Source: Parvicella sp964387945 (GTDB taxonomy: Bacteria > Bacteroidota > Bacteroidia > Flavobacteriales_D > Parvicellaceae). Taken from it: a stretch of DNA of 64,000 nt. Numbering within the stretch: position 1 is the stretch's first letter; every line of letters begins with the position of its first letter. Below the pieces are notes generated by a model. The model made no database searches and was not told the DNA's origin. It saw nothing but the letters and a program-made list of their open reading frames with translations. The stretch is taken from NCBI GenBank assembly GCA_964387945.1, contig CAYLYX010000006.1, positions 1 to 64,000 of the forward strand, read 5' to 3'. A program made the translations under genes and the position numbers. Of this stretch, positions 42,026 to 49,612 are shown one piece after another.

Positions 42026-43930
42026 ATGAAGTTGTTTCAATTGTTGTTTTTATCTTTTTCCGCCCTTGCAATCCTTTCTTGTGCTGATACAAATTCTGAA
42101 GAGAACGAATCAGTAGTCGAAGATGAAAATGTAGAGAATATGGAAAACCTAGATCATGCTGCTACCAGCGAAATTGATGAACATACGCTCAGTAATTATT
42201 TTGATGCAAAAACAACCCATTTGCACTTAGATATTGAGGTGAGTTTTGATCAAAAGCAGATTTCTGGAACTGCAGTTCATACGATTGAGAACGTAAGTGG
42301 CGTAAGCGAAATTGTCTTCGACACAAAAGCCTTGAATATTCTTGGTGTTACGATTGATGGAGGTCAAGAAACTTCTTATGAATTGGGAGCATACGATGAA
42401 CTGTTAGGAACTCCTTTGAGCGTTGCGATCACGCCAGAAACGAAAACAGTTGAGATCGAATACGAAACAACAGACAAAACAGAGGCGCTTGACTGGTTGG
42501 CTCCAGCTCAAACAGCTGGAAAGAAACAGCCTTTCATGTACACGCAGGGTCAATCGATCTTTACCAGAAGCTGGATTCCGGTTCAAGGAACGCCTGCCAT
42601 TCGAATTACCTATAGTGCAAGAGTTAAGGTTCCAACTGACTTAATGGCGGTAATGTCTGCCTCAAATCCAGTTCAAAAGAACGCTACAGGAATTTATGAA
42701 TTTGATATGCCTCAACCGGTTCCTTGCTACCTGCTAGCACTGGCAGTAGGTGATTTGGCGTTTGCCGAAATTGATCAGCGAACAGGTGTCTATACAGAAC
42801 CTTCAATGTTGGAGGATTGCGCTTATGAGTTGGCCGACATGGGGAATATGGTGACGGCTGCAGAGAAACTTTATGGAAAGTACTTGTGGGATCGATACGA
42901 TGTAATTGTACTACCACCAAGCTTCCCTTTTGGAGGAATGGAAAATCCTCGTTTGACGTTTGCAACACCTACGATCATTGCTGGTGACAGAAGTTTGGTA
43001 GCCTTAATTGCACATGAGTTAGCGCATTCTTGGAGTGGTAACTTAGTTACAAACTCTACTTGGAATGATTTCTGGCTAAACGAAGGATTTACTGTTTACT
43101 TTGAGAGAAGGATCATGGAGTCACTTTACGGAAAGGATTACACGGATATGTTGGCATTGTTGGGCTATCAGGATTTGATGAGAACCATGGAAGAAGAGGA
43201 TCCATCAATGCAAACCTTAAAATTAAACCTGATCAACAAGCACCCGGACGATGGAATGACGGATGTGGCTTATGAAAAAGGCTATTTTTTCTTGCGATTG
43301 CTTGAACAAACGGCTGGAAGAGACAATTTTGATGCGTTCTTGAAAACGTATTTCGATGAGCATAAATTCCAAACGATTACGACAGAGGAGTTCATCAAGT
43401 ATTTAAATGCCAATTTGATTGAACCTCACAAGTTGACGGTGAACGTGGATGAGTGGGTATACGGAGAAGGAGTTCCAGATAACTGTCCAAAAGTAGTAAG
43501 CACACGATTTAATGCGGTAGAGGCGAGCATCGAACAGTTCTACACTTCTGGTTCAGTTGAAAGCATTGATGCTAAAGATTGGACAACACACGAATGGTTA
43601 CATTTCATCAGACATCTGAAAGAAGGAACCACTCCAGATCAAATGGCGTTGTTGGATGAGAAATTTCACTTGACGCAATCTGGAAATAGTGAGATTGCTG
43701 CTATCTGGTTTGAGAAAAGTATCAATTTTGGATACGATGCCATCGATGAGGAGCTAGAGGCCTTTTTGATCAAGGTGGGAAGAAGAAAATTCCTCATGCC
43801 GCTTTACACGGCATTGGCAGCAACTCCAGAAGGTAAGGAGAAAGCGCTTGCCATTTATAAAAAGGCAAGATCTAACTACCATTACGTGTCGTTTAACTCG
43901 ATCGACAAAGTGCTAGGATACCAGCCATAA
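42026..43930 (+). CDS. M1 family zinc aminopeptidase (LTA4-hydrolase-like)
   Basis: 634 residues with a lipoprotein signal (LAILSCADTN), so periplasmic or surface. GGMENP is the exopeptidase motif. The zinc site is HELAH (330-334) followed by Glu353 in WLNEGF, with exactly 18 residues between as in M1. The C-terminal 180 residues (KDWTTHEWLHFIRHLKEGTTPDQMALLDEKFHLTQSGNSEIAAIWFEKSINFGY) form the helical domain of leukotriene A4 hydrolase. It removes N-terminal residues from peptides. With the POT transporters across the divergent promoter region it suits extracytoplasmic peptide breakdown and uptake. Confidence 0.93.
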   Translation: MKLFQLLFLSFSALAILSCADTNSEENESVVEDENVENMENLDHAATSEIDEHTLSNYFDAKTTHLHLDIEVSFDQKQISGTAVHTIENVSGVSEIVFDTKALNILGVTIDGGQETSYELGAYDELLGTPLSVAITPETKTVEIEYETTDKTEALDWLAPAQTAGKKQPFMYTQGQSIFTRSWIPVQGTPAIRITYSARVKVPTDLMAVMSASNPVQKNATGIYEFDMPQPVPCYLLALAVGDLAFAEIDQRTGVYTEPSMLEDCAYELADMGNMVTAAEKLYGKYLWDRYDVIVLPPSFPFGGMENPRLTFATPTIIAGDRSLVALIAHELAHSWSGNLVTNSTWNDFWLNEGFTVYFERRIMESLYGKDYTDMLALLGYQDLMRTMEEEDPSMQTLKLNLINKHPDDGMTDVAYEKGYFFLRLLEQTAGRDNFDAFLKTYFDEHKFQTITTEEFIKYLNANLIEPHKLTVNVDEWVYGEGVPDNCPKVVSTRFNAVEASIEQFYTSGSVESIDAKDWTTHEWLHFIRHLKEGTTPDQMALLDEKFHLTQSGNSEIAAIWFEKSINFGYDAIDEELEAFLIKVGRRKFLMPLYTALAATPEGKEKALAIYKKARSNYHYVSFNSIDKVLGYQP

Positions 43931-43996
43931 TCCTCGTTTAGCATATTTTAACGTCTGACGGAAACAATATTCTGCTTCTTTTCGTGTTTTTATTTT

Positions 43997-44015
43997 TAAC
44001 TTTGAATCACAAAGT
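43997..44015 (+). promoter_or_regulatory. Promoter with overlapping operator ACTTTG-N5-CAAAGT
   Basis: TAACTTTG (43997-44004) fits the -7 consensus, and its ACTTTG is the left half of a perfect 6-bp dyad ACTTTG-AATCA-CAAAGT (43999-44015). The start codon at 44024 follows 8 bases later. A second copy lies at 44984-45002. A protein bound to the dyad would cover the -7 box, so repression is expected; the winged-helix protein encoded at 44675 is the obvious candidate. Confidence 0.68.
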
Positions 44016-44023
44016 CCTTTTGT

Positions 44024-44671
44024 ATGGAAGAAAATAAAAAACATCTTGACGACTTAACGCACATCAGAAGTATGATGGAGCGATCATCAAGGTTTCTCTC
44101 TTTAAGTGGATTGTCAGGTGTCTTCGCTGGAATATACGCCATTATTGGAGCCGCTATTGTTTACTTTGATTTTCAGGCGGGTAGCCTCACATATTCTGAG
44201 TACGTGCGATCTACAGCTGGGGCAGTAGATCCTTACAAGAAATTAATGTTTCTGGTGGTCATAGCTCTTTTGGTTCTAGTGGCAAGTTTGGTTACAGGCT
44301 ATCTATTTACATCGCGTAAAGCAAAGAAACAAGGACTCAAAGTTTGGGACAGAAGTGCCAGACACATGATGCTCAATTTATTTGTCCCGCTGTTTGCAGG
44401 TGGGGCACTTTGTGCAGTAATGATGATTCATGGATTATTGGGAATGGTAGCTCCTCTCACGCTAATTTTTTACGGGTTGGGATTATATAGTTGCAGCAAG
44501 TATTCTTTCGTTGAGCTTAAATATCTTGGTTTGTCAGAAGTGATTCTAGGAATTGTAGCTGCTTATTTTTACGGAAAAGGATTGTTGTTCTGGACCATAG
44601 GGTTTGGAGCGCTGCATATAATTTATGGTGCGCTGATGTACTTCAAATATGAAAAGCCGAAAATGGCTTAA
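44024..44671 (+). CDS. Hypothetical multi-spanning membrane protein
   Basis: 215 residues with about six hydrophobic segments from residue 22 on. MEENKKHLDDLTHIRSMMERSSRFLSLSGLSGVFAGIYAIIGA is a start I associate with membrane proteins next to small winged-helix regulators in Bacteroidota. No function is known. It leads a cluster controlled by the ACTTTG-N5-CAAAGT site and is followed after 3 bases by the regulator gene. Confidence 0.8.
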   Translation: MEENKKHLDDLTHIRSMMERSSRFLSLSGLSGVFAGIYAIIGAAIVYFDFQAGSLTYSEYVRSTAGAVDPYKKLMFLVVIALLVLVASLVTGYLFTSRKAKKQGLKVWDRSARHMMLNLFVPLFAGGALCAVMMIHGLLGMVAPLTLIFYGLGLYSCSKYSFVELKYLGLSEVILGIVAAYFYGKGLLFWTIGFGALHIIYGALMYFKYEKPKMA

Positions 44672-44674
44672 CAA

Positions 44675-44968
44675 ATGAAGGGATTTAATCAGTTAAATAA
44701 AGCTTTTGAGAGTAGGGTACGGCTAGGAATTATGTCGGTGCTGTTGGTCAATGACTGGGTAAATTACAAGGACATGAAAGAAACACTTGGGTTGACGGAT
44801 GGGAACTTGGCAAGTCACATTGCTTCGCTAGAGAAGTTGGATTATATTGAAGTGAAGAAGGAGTTTGTAGGTAAAAAACCGCAAACAAGTTATGCGGCCA
44901 CAACTATAGGAAAGATAGAGTTTCAGAAGCACATTGACGGACTTGAGCGTTTATTGAAGGGAGGATAA
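44675..44968 (+). CDS. Winged-helix transcriptional regulator (HTH_34/MarR-like)
   Basis: 97 residues forming a single winged helix: FESRVRLGIMSVLLVNDWVNYKDMKETLGLTDGNLASHIASLEKLDYIEVKKEFVGKKPQTSYAATTIGKIEFQKHIDGL in which LGLTDGNLASHIASLE is the recognition helix. There is no ligand domain. This small type usually sits beside the membrane genes it controls. Its start is 3 bases after the upstream gene, and both promoters of the cluster carry the same dyad, so autoregulation through ACTTTG-N5-CAAAGT is likely. Confidence 0.88.
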   Translation: MKGFNQLNKAFESRVRLGIMSVLLVNDWVNYKDMKETLGLTDGNLASHIASLEKLDYIEVKKEFVGKKPQTSYAATTIGKIEFQKHIDGLERLLKGG

Positions 44969-44983
44969 AATTTTTTTGATTTT

Positions 44984-45002
44984 TAACTTTGAAATACAAA
45001 GT
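44984..45002 (+). promoter_or_regulatory. Second promoter/operator ACTTTG-N5-CAAAGT
   Basis: TTTTAACTTTGAA is identical to the first copy at 43995. TAACTTTG (44984-44991) is the -7 box and ACTTTG-AAATA-CAAAGT (44986-45002) the dyad. The start codon at 45008 follows 5 bases later. The downstream genes can thus be transcribed separately from the regulator but under the same control. Confidence 0.68.
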
Positions 45003-45007
45003 ACTTT

Positions 45008-45349
45008 ATGTTTGAAATTGTAGCATGTTTATCGATTTATTTTGGCTTCGTTTGGTTTGCAACCTTTCTGTTTGTTTGGATTAAAGAGAGCAAAGGGCAC
45101 CGTTTCCTAGGAATATCTCACTGCTATGGCATGATGATTCTCGGAGGGCTACTGGTAGTTGAAGGGTTCAACTTTTACCCCGTCACGTGGCTTTTTTTAG
45201 GGCATACCTTTCTGGCTTTTTATTTCATCTGGGCCAACGAAAAAAGAAAACGAAAGGAAGTAGACAAAGTTAGCTCATCAACCGATTCGATAGAAAGTTT
45301 TAAGCACACAGTTCACCGATTATTTAACGAAAACAACACTAATCCATAA
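45008..45349 (+). CDS. Small hypothetical membrane protein
   Basis: 113 residues with three hydrophobic segments (about 3-24, 38-53, 58-76) and a charged tail ending FKHTVHRLFNENNTNP. No family is recognised. It is the first gene after the second operator site and is followed after 11 bases by the DUF4173 gene. Confidence 0.7.
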   Translation: MFEIVACLSIYFGFVWFATFLFVWIKESKGHRFLGISHCYGMMILGGLLVVEGFNFYPVTWLFLGHTFLAFYFIWANEKRKRKEVDKVSSSTDSIESFKHTVHRLFNENNTNP

Positions 45350-45360
45350 AATCAACACAC

Positions 45361-46815
45361 ATGAAAACAACAGACAAAATCATTCTGCTTTCAGGACTCC
45401 TTTTCGGAATCCTCTTTTATCAGCAGGTAGCGGGTATCAATTATCTTATTTTCTCCAGCGTACAGGTGCTTGGACTCTTATTTCTGACTCCGAGTGAGAA
45501 AAAAACGAAAAACTGGTGGATGGTCTTTGCAGGAGCCAATATTAGCACCATCGGAATTTTACTTTATGGCTCTCAGCTGGGTGTTTGGGCGAATGTCATC
45601 TCACTTTTTGTACTGGCAAGTATTTCCATTGAGCCACGCTCATCGTTAGTGATTTCATTGTTTCACTCAATCTATACCGTGTTGAGCGGCATCGTTCATA
45701 TCATTACTGATTTGGTGAAAACGGCTTTGGAGAAGACGGAATGGAAGCAGCAATCCCGACTTTTCAAAAACTTCATTATCGTGGCAGCAAGTTTTTGCAT
45801 TGCAATGATTTTCGTCTTGCTGTACCGTAATTCTAATGCAGCTTTTAAAGAACTGACCGATAAGATTGACTTATCTTTTATCTCGGCAGAATGGGTTCTC
45901 TTTACGCTGTTTGGATACTACCTGGTTTACCTGATGTATCGTCCAAGAAAGATAGATTCTGTAAACGCCTATGATTTAGAAACCAGCAATCAATTGGACG
46001 ATGAAGCCGAGGGTATCACAGCAAAGTGGTTATCTATTCAAAGCGAAAGTACCTGGGCGAGAACACTGTTACTAATGCTCAACGTTGTTTTGGTCGTGGT
46101 GCTTGGCGTTGAGTTCTCGTTCGAACTCGGATGGGTCAACCTATCGGAGGATTTGGATTACAGCGCAAATGTTCATAAAGGAGTCAATGCACTCATCTTT
46201 TCCATCGTCCTTGCCGTAGCCGTGATCCTCTTTTTCTTTCAGGGAAGGCTTAACTTCATCAAAGAGAATAAGTGGTTGCGAACGTTAGCCATCGTCTGGA
46301 TCTTTCAAAATGTGGTATTAGTACTACTCACTGCATGGAAAAATTGGCTGTATGTAGAAGAGTTCTTCCTAACGTATAAGCGTATTGGTGTCTTTATTTA
46401 TTTGGTATGCTGTATAATCGGTTTGGTGTACACTTACATTAAAGTAACTCACGCAAAATCAAACTGGTTTTTAGTGAGAAGAGTAGGGTGGACCATCTAC
46501 GCAACGTTGCTCATTACGCCCATCATCAATTGGGATCATCTAATCATTGAATATAATTTTAGCAGAGCCAAACAGGAACCCAGAAATCTGGATGTGGCTT
46601 ACTTGTTGGATCTACCGGAGGCCAATTATCCACTCATTTTTAAAAACCTCGAAGCGCTTAAGGAGTACTTTCCAGAGGAATGGGAGAGTAGATATGAATT
46701 ACTCCATCAATTTTATTCGGATGCTTCCTCTTACGACTGGAGATCTTTTAACCTACGCACGTACAATGCATTAAACCATAAAAACACAAGTCATGAAATC
46801 AGTTATGAATATTAA
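45361..46815 (+). CDS. DUF4173/DUF4153-type membrane protein
   Basis: 484 residues with about ten to twelve membrane segments. The C-terminal part IYATLLITPIINWDHLIIEYNFSRAKQEPRNLDVAYLLDLPEANYPLIF matches the DUF4173 end, in which an INWD..I..YN motif is followed by a short soluble tail with LD..YL..L. The family is of unknown function and in Bacteroidota accompanies small winged-helix regulators, as here. Its 3' end overlaps the DUF1361 gene by 23 bases. Confidence 0.82.
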   Translation: MKTTDKIILLSGLLFGILFYQQVAGINYLIFSSVQVLGLLFLTPSEKKTKNWWMVFAGANISTIGILLYGSQLGVWANVISLFVLASISIEPRSSLVISLFHSIYTVLSGIVHIITDLVKTALEKTEWKQQSRLFKNFIIVAASFCIAMIFVLLYRNSNAAFKELTDKIDLSFISAEWVLFTLFGYYLVYLMYRPRKIDSVNAYDLETSNQLDDEAEGITAKWLSIQSESTWARTLLLMLNVVLVVVLGVEFSFELGWVNLSEDLDYSANVHKGVNALIFSIVLAVAVILFFFQGRLNFIKENKWLRTLAIVWIFQNVVLVLLTAWKNWLYVEEFFLTYKRIGVFIYLVCCIIGLVYTYIKVTHAKSNWFLVRRVGWTIYATLLITPIINWDHLIIEYNFSRAKQEPRNLDVAYLLDLPEANYPLIFKNLEALKEYFPEEWESRYELLHQFYSDASSYDWRSFNLRTYNALNHKNTSHEISYEY

Positions 46816-47449
46816 ACGCTTTTCGCAACGAGAAATGATGATGCTCATGGGAGGAATGACCGCTTTGGCATTTCTCCTACTGCTCGTTCGAATCCGAACG
46901 GAAGGAAACTTCAGGTATCTTTTCTTAGTCTGGAATTTGTTTCTGGCGTACGTTCCCCTTGGAGTGATGTTTTTCTATAAGGACGTGAAGAAAAGTCGAT
47001 GGTTAAAGGCTGTGATGCTTAGTTTTTGGCTGTTGTTTTTTCCAAATGCTCCCTACATTCTCACCGATTATATCCACCTGCGGCATTATTTTACCGTTTT
47101 GGATTTTCTGCTCGTCAGTTCATATGCCCTTATCGGACTGTTGGTCGGATTTTATTCCCTTCGAATCCTTCAACAAGATGCCGTTATACTACAAAGGAAA
47201 TGGAGTGTTTCTATCCTTTTCTTTATAACCAGCGTGGGAGTTTACTTGGGAAGGTTTATCCGTTGGAATAGCTGGGACATTTTAGATCATCCACTAGAAA
47301 TTGTAGGTGATGTTTTCGGACTATTCTTACATCCGATGGAGAACCTTTTTGCGATGAAGTTCATCGTGGCGTTTACCTTATTTTTAACCCTGACGTATGC
47401 CGGGTTTAATTTTTTACTCAAACGGATTCATGAAGAAAAAGAAGTTTAG
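46793..47449 (+). CDS. DUF1361 family membrane protein
   Basis: 218 residues with six membrane helices. FPNAPYILTDYIHL is the diagnostic motif of DUF1361, and GVYLGRFIRWNSWDIL the second. Function unknown. The start at 46793 (or ATG 46805) lies within the end of the upstream gene, and its own end overlaps the kinase gene, so expression is coupled. Confidence 0.86.
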   Translation: MKSVMNIKRFSQREMMMLMGGMTALAFLLLLVRIRTEGNFRYLFLVWNLFLAYVPLGVMFFYKDVKKSRWLKAVMLSFWLLFFPNAPYILTDYIHLRHYFTVLDFLLVSSYALIGLLVGFYSLRILQQDAVILQRKWSVSILFFITSVGVYLGRFIRWNSWDILDHPLEIVGDVFGLFLHPMENLFAMKFIVAFTLFLTLTYAGFNFLLKRIHEEKEV

Positions 47450-47789
47450 TTTAACCGATCGAATCAGAAGTTTTAAGTTCGCCATCAACGGACTCAGGAC
47501 GCTGGTTGTGGAAGAGCACAACGCTAGAATTCATTTGGTAGCGGCTGTAGTTGCAATTATAATGAGTTGGTTACTTGAAATAACCAGTTCTGAATGGTTG
47601 TGGGTGATGCTAGCTATCGCTTTAGTATTCATTTCAGAAATGATTAATACTGCGCTGGAGGCTATTTGTGATGAAATAACAGAAGAGATTAGACCAGGAA
47701 TCAAAAAAGCGAAAGATCTGGCAGCAGGAAGTGTGTTGGTCAGTGCCTTGTTTGCTTTGGGCGTAGCGTTTTTTGTCTTTGTTCTGTAG
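47430..47789 (+). CDS. Diacylglycerol/undecaprenol kinase family protein
   Basis: 119 residues from ATG 47430 (MKKKKFSLTDRIRSFKFAINGLRTLVVEEHNARIHL); the upstream ATG 47397 is inside the DUF1361 gene and gives an unlikely leader. EEHNARIHLVAA and VFISEMINTALEAICD (E..NTA.E) are the DgkA signatures, with three membrane helices. Gram-negative DgkA phosphorylates diacylglycerol and the Gram-positive relative undecaprenol. The similarity here cannot tell them apart. Confidence 0.9.
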   Translation: MKKKKFSLTDRIRSFKFAINGLRTLVVEEHNARIHLVAAVVAIIMSWLLEITSSEWLWVMLAIALVFISEMINTALEAICDEITEEIRPGIKKAKDLAAGSVLVSALFALGVAFFVFVL

Positions 47790-47810
47790 TTGTTATTTTC
47801 CATACATTTG
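47779..47810 (+). promoter_or_regulatory. Candidate promoter of rimM (TTG-N21-TACATTTG)
   Basis: TTG 47779-47781 overlaps the end of the kinase gene, and TACATTTG is at 47803-47810. The rimM start follows 17 bases later. Spacing is 21, slightly longer than the best promoters in this window. Confidence 0.42.
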
Positions 47811-47827
47811 CAGCTCATTTACTTGTT

Positions 47828-48352
47828 ATGACAAAGGAGGAGTGTTTTGAATTGGGAGTAATTTCCAAAACGTACAGTTTCAAAGGAGAGGTGATTCTAT
47901 ACATTGATAGTGATCAGCCAGAGCATTATTATAACATCGATATGCTTTTGCTGGAAGTCAACAAAAAGTTAGTGCCCTTCTTCATTGAAGCTTCGCGGGT
48001 GCATAAAACAAATCAACTTCGCGTGAAGTTCGATAATGTGAATGACGAAACAGATGCGAAGCGACTGACAAAGAAAAAAGTATTTCTTCCCTTGGCAGCG
48101 CTTCCTCAATTGGATGACGATCAGTTCTATTATCATGAAATTATTGGGTTCACATTATTGGATCAGGACGATAGTGAAGTTGGAGAAATCCTGACTTACA
48201 TCGATAATCCTGCCAACCCAATGCTTGAGGTGAGTTACAAAGGAAAAGAAGCCTTAATTCCTTATAACGATGCCGCTCACGTTGCAATTGATAAGAAGCA
48301 AAAGCAATTAAAAGTTCGAATTCCAGAAGGGTTATTGGCGATTTATGAATAA
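47828..48352 (+). CDS. rimM: Ribosome maturation factor RimM
   Basis: 174 residues. LGVISKTYSFKGEVILY is the N-terminal RimM motif, and EIIGFTLLDQDDSEVGEILTYIDNPANPMLEVSYKGKEALIPYN starts the PRC-barrel domain that binds ribosomal protein S19. RimM helps assemble the head of the 30S subunit. rpsP and trmD, its usual neighbours in other phyla, are not here. Confidence 0.94.
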   Translation: MTKEECFELGVISKTYSFKGEVILYIDSDQPEHYYNIDMLLLEVNKKLVPFFIEASRVHKTNQLRVKFDNVNDETDAKRLTKKKVFLPLAALPQLDDDQFYYHEIIGFTLLDQDDSEVGEILTYIDNPANPMLEVSYKGKEALIPYNDAAHVAIDKKQKQLKVRIPEGLLAIYE

Positions 48353-48361
48353 ATTTGTAGT

Positions 48362-48568
48362 ATGAAGATTGTATTACTTTCCATAGCGTTATTGGGATTG
48401 GCCGTTTTGGGTATTGCCATCAAGATTTGGGCAAAGAAAGACGGTGAATTTGCAGGAACCTGTGCATCTCAAAGTCCTTTTCTGAATAAGGAAGGAGAGA
48501 ATTGTGCTGTTTGCGGTGCTAGACCCAATGAAAAATGTCAATCGGAAACGCCAGTTACTCAAGAATGA
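48362..48568 (+). CDS. NqrM-like small cysteine-rich membrane protein
   Basis: 68 residues: one membrane helix (about 3-22), then FAGTCASQSPFLNKEGENCAVCGARPNEKC with four cysteines (34, 48, 51, 59). This layout (helix, G-x-C, C-x2-C, C) resembles NqrM (DUF539), which delivers iron to the Na+-translocating NADH:quinone reductase. An ApbE gene, whose product flavinylates NqrB and NqrC, lies directly opposite and overlaps it by 14 bases. Assignment rests on this pattern and context and is not certain. Confidence 0.6.
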   Translation: MKIVLLSIALLGLAVLGIAIKIWAKKDGEFAGTCASQSPFLNKEGENCAVCGARPNEKCQSETPVTQE

Positions 48569-49610
48569 ACTGCTCAAATCCTGTGGTCATTTGAGTGTTG
48601 AGTTCCCCATTTTCATCGTACACAAAGTAAGCATGTAGACTAAGTTCTGGATGATTTTCAATAAACATTAAGGATTTTTCGAGACCCATTACCATAAAAG
48701 CAGTAGCGTAGGCATCTGCATACACGCATTCGTCTGTTACTACCGTAACACTCAATAAGTTTTGCTCGGCTGGATAGCCCGTTACTGGATCAATCGTGTG
48801 TGAATACTTTTGACCATCTATCTCGTAGAACTTTCGGTAATTCCCTGAAGTGGCTAGGCTTTTATTGGTAAAAGCTGCAATGAATTGAAAACCATTTTCT
48901 CCTGGAGAACTCTCATCGACAGGTTTGTCGATGCCCACCGTCCAAAGTTTGTGGCTAGGATTTTTACCGCTACAGGTGATTTCACCGCCTATTTCAACCA
49001 TGTAATCCTTCAACCCTAAGGATTCAAGGTAATCGGCAACTACATCTACACTATGTCCTTGAGCCAGCGCATTAAAATCAATCTTTGCTCCTGTATTCGC
49101 TCGAAAAATATGATCTCCTTCTAAACGGAAGTTCTCATTGCTAAAATCAATCAATGCAACCAAGTCGGCAACCTCAGTACTATCGGGTTCATAATTGAAA
49201 TTTTCTTTGTGGAAGCCCCAATAATTCACGAGTGGATAAACGGCTGGGTTAAAAGCTCCCGAAGTCAATTGATGGATTTCCTTTGCTACTTCAAAGCAGA
49301 GCGTAAAATACTTTGCATCTTCTAGCGTACTAGTTTTCAAAGAAAAAAGGCTGTCATCACTCTCGTTGATCTGCGAGATTAAGCTGCTAGACTTATAAAT
49401 GGAATTCTGCTCGTCATAAGCTGCTAAAATTGAATCAACTGAACTCTTAACAACGTTGGGATCTAGATTATTTCCCTTGAACGTTATTCCATACGTTGTA
49501 CCCTGGGCTTCACCAACAATTTGAAAGTAACCTGATTCTGAAGTCTCTTCTGCGGGTGTGTTGCAGCTCAACAAAAAAAGAGCTGCTATTCCTAGAATCC
49601 AATTTTTCAC
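48555..49610 (-). CDS. apbE: FAD:protein FMN transferase ApbE
   Basis: 351 residues with a lipoprotein signal (LFLLSC). ApbE attaches FMN through a phosphodiester to threonine in proteins such as NqrB, NqrC and RnfG, on the periplasmic side. YFQIVGEAQGTTYGITFKG at the start, NTGAKIDFNALAQGHSVDVVADYLESLG, VEIGGEITCSG and KYSHTIDPVTGYPAEQNLLSVTVV, then YADAYATAFMVMG, are the family landmarks for FAD and magnesium binding. It is the last gene of a minus-strand run, 2 bases after the choice-of-anchor gene. Confidence 0.93.
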   Translation of the reverse strand: MKNWILGIAALFLLSCNTPAEETSESGYFQIVGEAQGTTYGITFKGNNLDPNVVKSSVDSILAAYDEQNSIYKSSSLISQINESDDSLFSLKTSTLEDAKYFTLCFEVAKEIHQLTSGAFNPAVYPLVNYWGFHKENFNYEPDSTEVADLVALIDFSNENFRLEGDHIFRANTGAKIDFNALAQGHSVDVVADYLESLGLKDYMVEIGGEITCSGKNPSHKLWTVGIDKPVDESSPGENGFQFIAAFTNKSLATSGNYRKFYEIDGQKYSHTIDPVTGYPAEQNLLSVTVVTDECVYADAYATAFMVMGLEKSLMFIENHPELSLHAYFVYDENGELNTQMTTGFEQFILE

Positions 49611-49612
49611 GC

